From: Ulota crispa
Lineage: Eukaryota; Streptophyta; Bryopsida; Orthotrichales; Orthotrichaceae
DNA: 64,000 nucleotides
Assembly: GCA_963920765.1 (NCBI GenBank)
Contig: OY987249.1
Span: 4,559,230 to 4,623,229, forward strand
Direction: 5' to 3'
Part shown: in pieces, positions 45,175 through 56,371 of the stretch
How the letters are laid out: the number at the start of each line of letters is the position of its first letter
How positions within the stretch are numbered: position 1 is the stretch's first letter
Notes under the pieces: model-generated
Database searches by the model: none
Told to the model about the DNA's origin: nothing
What the model saw: the letters and a program-made list of their open reading frames with translations, nothing else
Program-made: the position numbers and the translations under genes

Positions 45175-48100
45175 TCAATGAGGTTGCACATCACTTGCAG
45201 CAGATTCCGGACCCTTGAGCTTTAATAATTTTACCTTAGGAGCTGCTTTGCGAGACTCAAACATTCGACGCTTCACACGACTTTTCTGCTTATCTACAAA
45301 TCCAGCCTTTCGAAAATACTCTGCTGCCCCTTCCTCATTACCTAAAGCCTTTTCCGTGAGTGCAATTTCCTGCACAACAGAGACAATAGAGGAGTGTTAG
45401 ACCAAACTAATGAACTCTATATCAAAAAAGTTGAATAAAAACATGCCACATATTCTAATCAAAGAAGACACCAAGTTCACAGAAAGTATGACACAGCATA
45501 TCAAAGCTAGCTGCTCTACGTTCATGAAGGAGCGTCTCACCATCAGGACTGCAGAATTTTCTGACTCCAGTGACATTGCAGCCTCCAAGAGCTTCTGGGC
45601 AGCCTCTAAATTTCCATTCACACGTTCCATGTGCGCATAGGCCTGTCCACAAGATAATATAAGATAAATAAATGGACCATCAAGAACCAGATACCCAAAA
45701 TGTTCTTCTTTTCAGATGTTTGTAAAGATAAGCGATATAATCACATCCATTTCATTTAGTAAGAAGTACCTGAAGACACGGAATACTTCGGGGATTAGTT
45801 CCAAGGCCTCTTTCGAAAAGGATTCTAGCACCGGTCAAATTTCCAGCACGTTGTTCCAGTAAAGCCCATGCCTGTACTCAAAACATATTGACAAATCAGA
45901 GAAAGATATTCAACGCATGTCAATTGAATAAAAATTATTTTGTAGAAGTTTGGTAACTATCAGAGATCAAAAGAACCATGCCATTGGATCTTAACATCTA
46001 CTTAGCTACAAAGCATGGCTAGCGATAATTTCATTTAAAAAAAATGTTGGAGCAAACAAAAGAAGATGAATACCTGCCAAGAGTGGACATTTTCAGGGTT
46101 GACTTCGACACAACGCTGGTACAGTTTGCGAGCGCGTTCCCTAGTTGACTCCGAACCAAGTAATGTCTCTTGATGGGCCCAAGCCTAGAAAATGATACAT
46201 ACGTAAATGACGAAAGGTTATTACAAAGCAGGTCCTTAGTCATATACATTTACAGTTGCAAGTATTCATTGCACAAGATCAGGTAAAAGGTAGAAGTCAA
46301 ACCTGTAATGCGTGAAGGTTTCCAGGTTCCACGTCAAGTGCTCTTTGGAATAGTTGCCTCATTTTCCCGTGCTTGCTCTGACCGGCCTCAAATAATGCCC
46401 AAGCCTGTTAATCGAAAACACAATTGCTGCCGTTACAAATGGTATCCATATCATCAAGACAATATGACATCGAATTCTGGTTTAAGGGATAACAACATCA
46501 ACCTGTCACCACCATGTCACTAAACAGCTATATAGTATGCACAACAGTTGATGACGCTATGCAAAACTTCACTACACTGGATTGTCATGAACGTGTTATT
46601 CCAACCGCAAAATCAAGTGACACATACGTCTACACTACAAATAAAATTCAACTTCAAAAGAGAAAATCCAAAAGGACTTCGCCTCAATTTCTTTCTCACC
46701 TGCCAACACTTCACATCTTCCGGAGCTGATTCCGCAGCCAGTTTGAAGTGGTAACGAGCAGCAGCAAAGTTGTGGACTCGTGCCTCTATAAGAGCTCGAG
46801 TTTGGTGTACTACTGCATTTCCAGGCTGTATCCTTGCAGCTCTTTCTAATAGATCCCTAGCTTTGCTCCAGTTTCCTAGCTTTTGCTCAAGCATTGCCCA
46901 GCCATGCAATCCATATACGCCCGCTCCTTTCAGCTCTTGGACACCGTTCTTCTCCCCCTTCAAGTGTGTAAGAAAAATGAAGATGATTAAAAACCTAAAA
47001 CAATTACCCAAGTAAATCCAAACCTAACTTCAAAGTATTACTTCAATCATTCTATAAATACACAAGGGGACAATAGTTTGAAAAGCTCAAAGGTTAAAAC
47101 AACCACTCTAAACAAGTAAAGCCTACCTATCATACCTTCAGAAAACGAATATTAGGTTTGCTACCAATTCAATAGTGGAGACAGGAACTAAACCAAGAAA
47201 CGCCTGCAACATGAGGTCGGGATGTTTTTAATCATGACCTCTTAGATGATTTAAAGATACACAAATCACAAAACTACAAGGAGAAATGAAAAAACAATTC
47301 ACTCAAACAATCATTATTACCTTCTGAGCTATTCGAACGGACTCCAGGTATAAATATCTAGCTCTGGTGGCATTACGAGCCTGAGCTTCTAAAGACGCCC
47401 ATCCTTGAAGCGCTTTGACATACTTGAGACAATAATCTCCTTCTCTAAATACTGCAACTGCCCTTTCATAGTACGCTCCTGCTGCAACAGAATCTCCTGC
47501 CATGTACAACAATAAACGTCTCAAATTTTGGTCCTAACAAGATGTCACTGGCAATAATAATGATTTAAGTTCACAGCATGCAATATCTCTGAAGAAAATC
47601 CAGTTTTCCCAACACGAACAGTATCAAAATAAGGTAAACATCCTGAAGAACCAGAACCAATACGAATAAATCTTTATGACTTGAGGATTAAAAAATTACC
47701 ACTTTTCTGTTCCAGTTGAGCCAAATGGACCATGATATCTGCATTGCTTGGATGATTCTTTGCTAGCTGGAAAACACAGAGATACTGGTCAGAACAAAAG
47801 CAGGCTTCTCTACGCCGCAAGGAAAACCCTACTATCTATCAATTCGGACAGAAAATACTTTCGCGTTATAATTCCAGTAAAGAATCGAAACCTCTAACAC
47901 AAATACAGATCAAAGCAATTGAATCCAATAATTCTTTGTCATTCCATGATTCTCTTATATTCCTCTGCACAAATATCAAAACACCAACGGTTCTCAATAC
48001 AACTTAGGTCATAGATGAATGAGATTATCACAAAGGGACTAACCTTCTGCAAAGTTCCATGTGCGACTTTAAGATCACCTGCTGCCAGCTGCTTCCTCAC

Positions 48101-51100
48101 GTTTCTTAATACTCCATCAAGGTACAACTCCGTATCCAGTTCTTCAGAATACAAATGCGTTGTGTCCTCTTTTTCAAATTGCTCAAGAGCGGACGACTGC
48201 CACGAATGTCTTTGAGCACTAGCGACATCCGTGACGGTATTCCCGTCATTGAACCTATTCTCTGCTGAGGTTGGAATAGGTTTAGAGGGTTTCGCTAATC
48301 TGGCTGGGCTTTGCGTGCTACTTCTACCGCTGCTACTACTTGTTGAGCTTTTTGTTGAATCAATTACCCTGTCCAGCCACATCTGTTCTTCTAACTCTTT
48401 CAAAGGATATTCCGCCTCCTGTACATTTGGAGAAGAGCTTGCAGCTCCATTGATATTCTCTATCACCTCAACATTATTATTTTTCCCTGCGGTCGTTTCA
48501 TCATCTACAGGCAAAAGTGGCTCCGAGACGTTCGTGGAAGCACTTCCTTGACTGACAGAACTATTTCCATTCTGATTCGTTGCTGCAGCTGACAATAGTT
48601 TCTGATCGAGCTGCGTTGTGAACTGCCTATCTACCCCAGCAAGATTCTCAAATATCTTAACCTGCAGCCAGTTTAGGTTCATTAGATAAGTTCACGAGAG
48701 ACTGTAACCCATCTGTGGTATGCGGAAGAGAGTATTCAAAAAAACAAAGATCTTCATTTCGTCAGCAAAAACCAAACATCTGTACTCGCACATCTGAAAT
48801 ACGTAAAACAAATCGAAAATAATCATCAAAAGATTCTACATCACAATTTCAAGTCAACTACTTTTGAAGTCCAAAAGAAAGGAAAAATGTTAGAAAACAG
48901 ATATAAACAGAAATACCTGCCGCCGAAAATCCTTGAACTCCTCTTCGCTAACAGACCCATCAAAATTGGAGTCTACAAGTTTCATCAACTCATGAGCGTC
49001 TTCTCCGTCGCCTCCTAGCTCACCAATAACATCTTTAAACTCGTCCATAGTGATCACCCCATCATTGTTCTTATCAAACAAGGTGAACATATGGTCATTG
49101 ACTTCGTTCTGAACGCCTCTCTCAGCGATAATTTCAACGGAAGTGCTTGCCATGTCGGAAAATCGTGTTGTTGCAACATCAGCTGCCGCTTGCATTATGG
49201 TCTTAAGGTAACCTGCCTGTATTAGCACAGAGCACCAACATGAATCACAACTCAGAATAGAGAACCAGGAGCAAAGACCCGTACCTAGAGAGGTGACAAT
49301 CGATTCACACTACGTTTAGAATTTTGTTTGCATATACTACCCGTGTGTTTCTAACAACTCAATAGCGAGTCGTGTAAAGCTCTACTAGATACGTAACCAT
49401 ATTTCCTTTTCTCAAAGCATCAATTCATCTATTGCATCTAATGACGGCTCGGAGAAGTGTCAAAATCACCTGTTCAGGATCGGTAAGTCCGCCTTTGTAT
49501 AAAGAATGTGAAGCAAGACCACCCTCAGCCATCGCATCCATTTCTGCTGTGCGTATCTGAATCTCCATAAGCGGTGCCCACTTTCCGCGATTGCTCAAAG
49601 TTACAGCTGAATGCAGACTCGCGTATCCATTCTTCTTTGGCTTTGCGATGTAATCTTTCAGTCTACCAGGCGCCTCCTCCCACAAAGTGGTAACAATTTC
49701 CAAGGTCCTATAGCATGCTCTTTCACCATTATCCTTCGATGAGCTGGACCCCTCCCTTGGCACCAGGATGACCCTAAGGCCTAAAACATCAAAAACTTCT
49801 TCTGGTGGTCTACCATCCCTCAGAAGCTTCTTCATAGTACTATATTTGCTTTTACATCTGCCTGCAATCTTGACTGAATCTATCAAGGATCTCATTTCTG
49901 AGTCTTCTTCCAAGGCTTTCTGCAAGTCAGCTTGGCACTGTTTTACGACATCGGATCCATCTGAAAAGTGTTGTTGGAGCCAACTTCCGATGTAGGTATA
50001 CGAATCTGGAAAAAGCACCCCAAAACCAAGGTCTTCCAATTCGTGACTGATCTTACCAGTTCCCATAGCATGAGCAAGAGGTGCATAAATTTGCATCGTC
50101 TCCAGCGCCAGTATCTGTTGTCGATATTTGGGGAGAACTTGGACATAACGCATTGTATCTAACCGAGCCGCCACCTCTACTACAACAGCCCTCACATCGT
50201 GAAACGCGAGACAATATTGCCGCATAGCGTTCACAGAATCGTCATCAAGTGTCTCCAAGAGAGAGGGCATGTGTTCGACCCGAGAACAATCTTTCAAAAG
50301 GACGCCCACTTCACTACCCAGAACATTCTCCACTTCTGCAATATCCAGATACCCCGCTTCAACAACCTGACGAAGAAGTCCAGCTGCAATAACTTCTGCA
50401 TCCATCTACAAGCACGTGAAACAAAACCAGAAGTTAGTAGTCTTCCAGAAAATTCTTCTATACATACTTTGCTACACACAAAAATGATTACAGCACAGGT
50501 GGTTCAGGAATAAACAGCTGCACGTAATACCAAAGATTAACCGATCTTTTTGAGTTCAAAACTGTGGATGTAGGTTTAAGGAATTAGGAGTATGAGATTT
50601 TTTTCAAAATTTTATTTGCTTGGAACATCCAATGTGAGAAGGTCAACCCACCCGAAGATCGGCAAGGATGAAAGCGACAGATAGTGCACGGGAGAGAGGT
50701 TTGCGGCCATCATCGATAGGTGATCCATGCCGAAGAGTACTAACAGTCAACTTCAAAGCAGCCAACAGAAGTGTAGAGCCGCTGGTTGTAGCAAAATCGG
50801 GGGCTAATCTCCCTGCTAATCCGTCCCATGCGCCCACCAACTCAGCCACCCGCTGACCACCAGGAGAGTCCAGGAGACGCTTCGACGACTCGGATTCTAT
50901 TTCAACTTCTTGTTCACTGGACCATTGGTCATCCGTACCATACTCCACTGGACGAGCCGACAGACCATCGCCAGCACTCTGTCTCGTTCCTAATCATCAA
51001 CAAAACGCACCTAAGGTCAGACAATCATAAGCGAGGATCTAATGCTGTGGTATATATCATATGGTAATAATATAATACACGAGCCAACCAAAGGCAGTGG

Positions 51101-52388
51101 CATTGGTTCTTAATATTCATTTTGGTACCAAATTTCTGCCCTAATCCAGAACAGATCATTGAGCAAACGAATTTGCTCGGTACGGAAATAACAACGGAGC
51201 TTAAAATAGAAACATCAACTGAGAAATGGCAAGACTCTGGACTGGATACCTATTTCAGGAGCCAACAAGGTCCCAATTTCCAGTGGCGAAGCGGCTTGTG
51301 CAAGACTTGGTGCATCACCTTCCTGCCGATTCTGTAATTGGTCGGCAGAGTAGAAAGAGCTGCTGTCAATATCCGGAACATCATCAACATCTGCTCCATT
51401 AAAATCGTACTCAAAATACAGCCTTCCTTCCTCGTCCCTCTGCACTCTATTCCGGTTTTGCTGGCTGCTCAGCCGCACCCTAAGTTTGCCTTCCTTTTTC
51501 GGCTTCGTGATTCCCAGCTGCTCTTCTAAATCAACAAACCCGTTGTTTGTTATCACCTGCACTCTCCTCCTCCTCTCGCTCCCATAACTCTGGCGCCGAC
51601 TTTGATCTTTACTCCGAGAATTGCCATCAAGTTCATTGCCATCATATGTTTCATGCTCTACAGTATCCTGCACCCGTGCCTGCGCATACACCGTCTGTTT
51701 CTGATCCAACCTGCCACAGCCTTTATGTCCTTTCCGTAAATGGCAGCCTCCCCTGCTACTGCTGCCAAGTCTAAAGCTACTCCGTTTCTGGGAATTATCT
51801 AAAGATGAGGAGTGAATCAAGCTGCCTTGGTTACTGGCATACCCCAAGCTACAAGTACAATCAGACGACAATGAAGCTATCACCTGTACACCTTTCTCTG
51901 GCCTCAACTGCACCATCACGCACGATCAATATGCATTCCGTCATTCCAATCAAACACAAAGAAACCTGATTCCGCAAACATCCTATTTCTAAACTGATGA
52001 CCTACAAAAAGCGCTCTCAATGAAGCGGCAACAGAAAAAAAATCTTAAAATTCAGAGACAGCTCCGTCATTATACTCGTACAATTGGTAAAATTTGACAT
52101 CGAAAAAACAATAAGCTCAAAAATCAACGTTCAAATTTCAAATATGATTTCCATATACAGATGACATAGGATCGGATTGCAGTGTGCATATATCCTTCAA
52201 CTGCGACATACTACACATCTCAGATCACGCTCAACACGACCTAGTAAGTAAGAACAAACATTCCTCCAAATTCCAACCAGCTGCAAATAAAGGACATCCA
52301 TCCATACCTGAGAAGACAATGAGCTGGTGACTGCGGGGGCTTTCGGTAGAAGCTGCAACAAACCCGTACTGCATGCACATACTGCCAT
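45175..52388 (-). CDS. CRSH: CRSH fused to a TPR solenoid: calcium-regulated ppGpp synthetase, 14 exons, 1347 aa
   Basis: CRSH makes the alarmone (p)ppGpp in plastids in response to calcium. Exons: 52308-52388, 51250-51907, 50652-50989, 49470-50405, 48917-49216, 48044-48661, 47700-47766, 47321-47496, 46700-46957, 46303-46404, 46074-46184, 45770-45871, 45541-45642, 45175-45369; 4044 nt, every junction in phase. Residues 1-27 look like the start of a plastid transit peptide. A disordered basic/acidic region follows (28-330). The RSH region (about 300-671) has synthetase motifs GRCKSKYSTMKKLL (541 on), DYIAKPKKNGYASLH (610-624) and MEIQIRT (639-645). The hydrolase HD motif is absent (LLRQVVEAG where HD enzymes have LLHDVVED). 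EF-hands: DKNNDGVITMDE (719-730) and DSNFDGSVSEEE (753-764). The usual CRSH tail (VKIFENLAGVDRQFTTQLDQ) starts exon 6, which continues through a Ser-rich linker into TPR/HAT-type repeats (about 970-1300) and a basic C-terminus. Arabidopsis CRSH, as I recall it, ends soon after the EF-hands at about 583 residues. Confidence 0.88.
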
Positions 52389-53589
52389 CCTCTGCGCTCC
52401 GTCTTTTGCACCCTTAACGCCAACCCTAGTTCAACACGCAACCTAATCTCTCTGTTGCACAGTATGCCGGCACGGTGTATTACCCTCGCTCTTCACAAAT
52501 TTTAAACGCCCGACGGACGGACACTTAGAAACTCGACAAATTTGATCTGCACTATACATCAACTATCATGCAAATTTAGTTCCAGCTACACTCCATGCAC
52601 ACGACTACTCACTCCACAAGGCTCACGAAAACTACAAGCGGTCGCCACGCCATAGTCCGCTTTCGCAACAACAACAAAACAAATTAAAACTCCGCAAAAC
52701 TTCGGTATCAGTCCGTCGTCAAATTGTGGAAGAAAAAATCCGATAAGGCCGTTCTGGTGTTGCGGAGATGATTGTCAGCACGCTTGTCAGATGGATTGCC
52801 GCAGCTATGGAAGCTTATCTGTTGGAAATCTCCAGGAGCGAGACGAAACCTCTCCGCGCGGTTCGCCGCGGGGTTACGGGCGCGACCCCCGCCAGGAGCC
52901 CGCCATGAGTCCCGCCATGAGTCCCGCCCTCCACTCGCGGTCGACCGCGCGGTTGCAGACACGAGCACGCGGACCACATAGAGTGAGAGCTGCGGGAAGT
53001 GCCACGTAAGCATGCATACGTGGGGCCACGCTGGCCAACAGCGGTGTCCACGTCGACCAACATAATGGTTTCTTATTGGTCCGCTTCGAAGCGTTCCGTC
53101 GGCGCAGTGGCAACCACCAGGTCCGATGTAACTTTTTAACGGATTTATTCATCCAACATTCATCCACTTCGACACTGGGCGAGTTCTCGCTCCAGTTATT
53201 CTCAGTCCACTCCTTCTCCTTCCAAAGCAGTTGCATCGACGATTTGTGTGTGGAATCGACAATGCTGCGCTCCCGAACGTGGCGAGCTGGGACGCAGTGG
53301 TGACATGCGGTGTGACTCAGCCTGCCATCTCAGACTACAGCCTTGACTTTTGTATAAGTTTTTTGTGCCCAAGAGTCTATGGAAAATTGTGTGGATCTTG
53401 GTGGAGACACTGGGATGTTTCCTACTCCAAAGTCTACAACTCAAGCGGTCCACTTGGAAGTATTCGGGCTCAGTTTTGAGCATGAAGGAGGTCGAAGAAA
53501 AGCGCAACAGCTGCACACTGGCATGGCAGATGATCGGTGATGGTTCCATTTTCCATATAGAATTTCAATTTAATTAGAGTGTAAAAACG

Positions 53590-54419
53590 TATTAGAGAAT
53601 ATTTGAGCTCAAGAGAAGGCCCCCTGTGGAAGGTGGTTGGAGGGGTAAAAGTATTAAAATTTAGAGAAAATTTCATGGATGCCCTTAAAGTTTGCAATGT
53701 TTTCATAGATATCCCTGCTTTTTCAGAAATATCACAAGTATCTTTGGATCAAAAATTTTAGGCATTTGTTTTGTCATGCATGTTACTTCCTTCTCCCTTT
53801 ATGCGCTCACTACTTCTTTCTTGTTATGCATGGGCACAAAGGAAGAAGGGAAGTAGTATGCACAACAAAACAAATGCCCAAATTATTTGGTCCAAGGATA
53901 TATGTGATATATTTGAAAAAGTAAGGGTATCCCTAAAAATATTGCAAACTTCAAGTGTATCCATGAAATTTTCCCTAAAGTTTAGTGTCCATTTTCATAT
54001 CATACAAGACTAATTCTCTAAATCCGCTTGCAACTTGTAGTTTGTAAGGACAATAAGGAGGTATTGAGAGTAGGTGGGTTCCAATCATGCATGAGTAAAT
54101 TAGCCATATTATACCCAATTGAGCTTACCATGCATATCATTTAAGTTTATTAAAAATAAATAATGACTTTTTCAATTAGCAATGACCAAAATGGTACACA
54201 CTAGAGACTCTTACATTTGTCATTGTCATGTTATAATATTGTTTTCCATCATCAAATCCTTTGGTTATGTAGCATGGTACATTTGAGTAGTTTACACAAG
54301 CCGTGGACACCCTTTTGTAGGTACCTTATCTATACTTCTCTTGCCCAAATAAATACAGTAGTCTATCAAGATTGGGAGGCCTTCTCTTGAGCTCAAATAT
54401 CCTCTAATGCATACCTTGT
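53590..54419. mobile_element. Foldback element with nested inverted repeats
   Basis: Outer inverted repeats of about 30 bp: AGAATATTTGAGCTCAAGAG on the left against CTCTTGAGCTCAAATATCCT on the right. Inside, 53656-53780 and 53860-53998 form a second imperfect inverted pair (TTTCATGGATGCCCTTAAAG against its inverse). No coding frame. Superfamily unknown; no clear target duplication. Confidence 0.65.
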
Positions 54420-56100
54420 CATCTTCAAAAATGTGTGCAAGAAGCAAGCTTTGACTCGCCGTCAAATTCTATTTACACCCAGAATATGAGAAATTATTGA
54501 CAAGTCCTTTCAATACTACGCTTCTCTTTCTTAAAATTCCAAGTTTCCATAGTGAGTGATGGTGAACTTTTTTTCTTTTGCACGATAAGAGACTTGCTAC
54601 TGGTTGAAAGTTGCTGGAGCGAGTTGTTTGGGTGAGGTCAACAATTGACCCCACCGCACTTCAAATCCAACGTCAATTTTTTTGGTGCTGGAGAAGTTCT
54701 CTTGCACCGGTTGAAGATGGTCTACATGCAAAATACTAAAAAAATTAAAAGAAAAAAATGATACCAGTACTAATAGAAGAAGCGTTGTCACAGTTGGTGC
54801 CGAACGGAATTGGCAACATTTGGACAAACTCAAAGAGACTGATTCAGACGAAAAGAAAAAAACAAACACCATACCACCCTGTGTTTATCTGGTATTTCAA
54901 AAATCCTGAAGGAGTTTTTGAAGAAGGAAAACCATTTACACCAAACCTTTGGATAGCTCTCTACTAATAGCTGATCAATTTGGTACATGCTGATTCAATC
55001 CAAACAGAATACAATTCTTTCAAAGTGCAATGAGAATGCAACGTTATGTTGCAAGAATTAACATGCCGAGCCAAATAGACGTGGCAAGGTATGTTGATTC
55101 CGTACCAAGGCTCTACATTCACGTTACTGGACATAAAGTAAATGAAGTACATGATTAGGTCTTGTTCAATCATGCTAAATCAAAGGTCTGCAAAGAAAGA
55201 AACCATAACCCTAAAGCAACACCCATGATATGGAAAGTATAATCATGCCTCCCTCCTTACCCAATGAGTGACTGTCATTAGGCTCAAATGAGCTCCTGTG
55301 AGGTTAAAAAAATACCATAGCGGAGGCAGACCAGCAAGATTAAAAAGCCGGATGAACGCTAGAGCTAATACTAATCATCTACGTTCACACCAACACAAAC
55401 AGCAAATAAACTCAGACTTGGCGGCCTTTGGAGATAGAAACGGATTTATGGAGCCTTCACACTGCACATTGATTATCTGTGAAACCAGTACTATTAGATA
55501 CCTCATCAGTTAACAGATTACTACAGAGATAACTACGTGGAAAGACATAATAGTGGCTGTACAAACAGATTTTAAATAAGGGACAAATACAGCTGGACGG
55601 ACAATCCATCAGGATACTCTAAGCCGTAAAATGGTTACAAATGGTAGTCAAATTAACATACACGGCCGAACAGCTACAAGTAACATGCTCAGGAATAATA
55701 ATCTACAAACCTCAGATAAACCAAGACAGGCCTAGTTCACGTTGCCATACTTGACAAGTTCGTCTTGGAAATGATAAAGGATTTGCTCTCCACCCATCCG
55801 ACACACAACGCCCGAGTTGACTGAAGAAGTACTTACTTGGACCTTGAACTAGAAAAATCCTTGGCTCCACGAAGGCAAAGCCACCTCCACGAGATGCTAC
55901 CACGACAGTTGAAAAACTGCACGTAAGACTTTGCTCAACTGTGCTCTCGTTCAAGACTTCGTCTCGATTTCTTCCAGAGTTGGAATCTGGAAATGTACTC
56001 CGGGAGAGCAAAGATTGCCGTATTGGATTTGGGCACAACGGCGAGCTTGGATCCCGAGGCGACTGGTATCAAGGAAGCTTGGCTGAGCACAAACACGATA

Positions 56101-56361
56101 ACACCATATTAGGTAAATTGGGAAAAACTGAAGGACCATTTTATACTTCACCTTAATCTCACATCTCACATCAGTAAATGTAGGCATAGCTATTGCTCAA
56201 AAGTTGTAATTATTGAAATTCTTGGAGACAATCATTGAGCCTTCACGATTGTACAAGAAAATGCACGCTCTTTTTTTTGTGATATGCTAATATATACATA
56301 ATGGCTGAAATACTGAAAGTTCCAAAATGTATTGTTTTTCCCAATTTACCTAATATGGTGT
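56101..56361. mobile_element. ACACCATATT MITE, copy 2 (next to the NCS1 stop codon)
   Basis: Left ACACCATATTAGGTAAATTG, right CAATTTACCTAATATGGTGT, 261 bp, same family as 42378. It ends only 10 bases from the NCS1 stop codon, so it probably supplies 3' UTR sequence. No matching target duplication is seen here. Confidence 0.8.
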
Positions 56362-56371
56362 TTGATCGTCA

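Larger units (their letters stand above)
52389..56371. other. Intergenic region between the CRSH-TPR gene and the NCS1 transporter
   Basis: The CRSH 5' flank includes a locally GC-rich patch (52830-53000) containing a short doubled CCGCCATGAGTC. A foldback element follows (53590-54419), then plain AT-rich sequence, and the ACACCATATT MITE at 56101 close to the NCS1 stop. No gene is supported; frames near 53202-53577 and 55712-56038 have no recognisable content. Confidence 0.5.

Noticed and set aside
52830-53010. Arginine/proline-rich frames in the GC-rich patch upstream of CRSH
   Set aside because: Open on both strands only because of local GC content; no domain or splice support.
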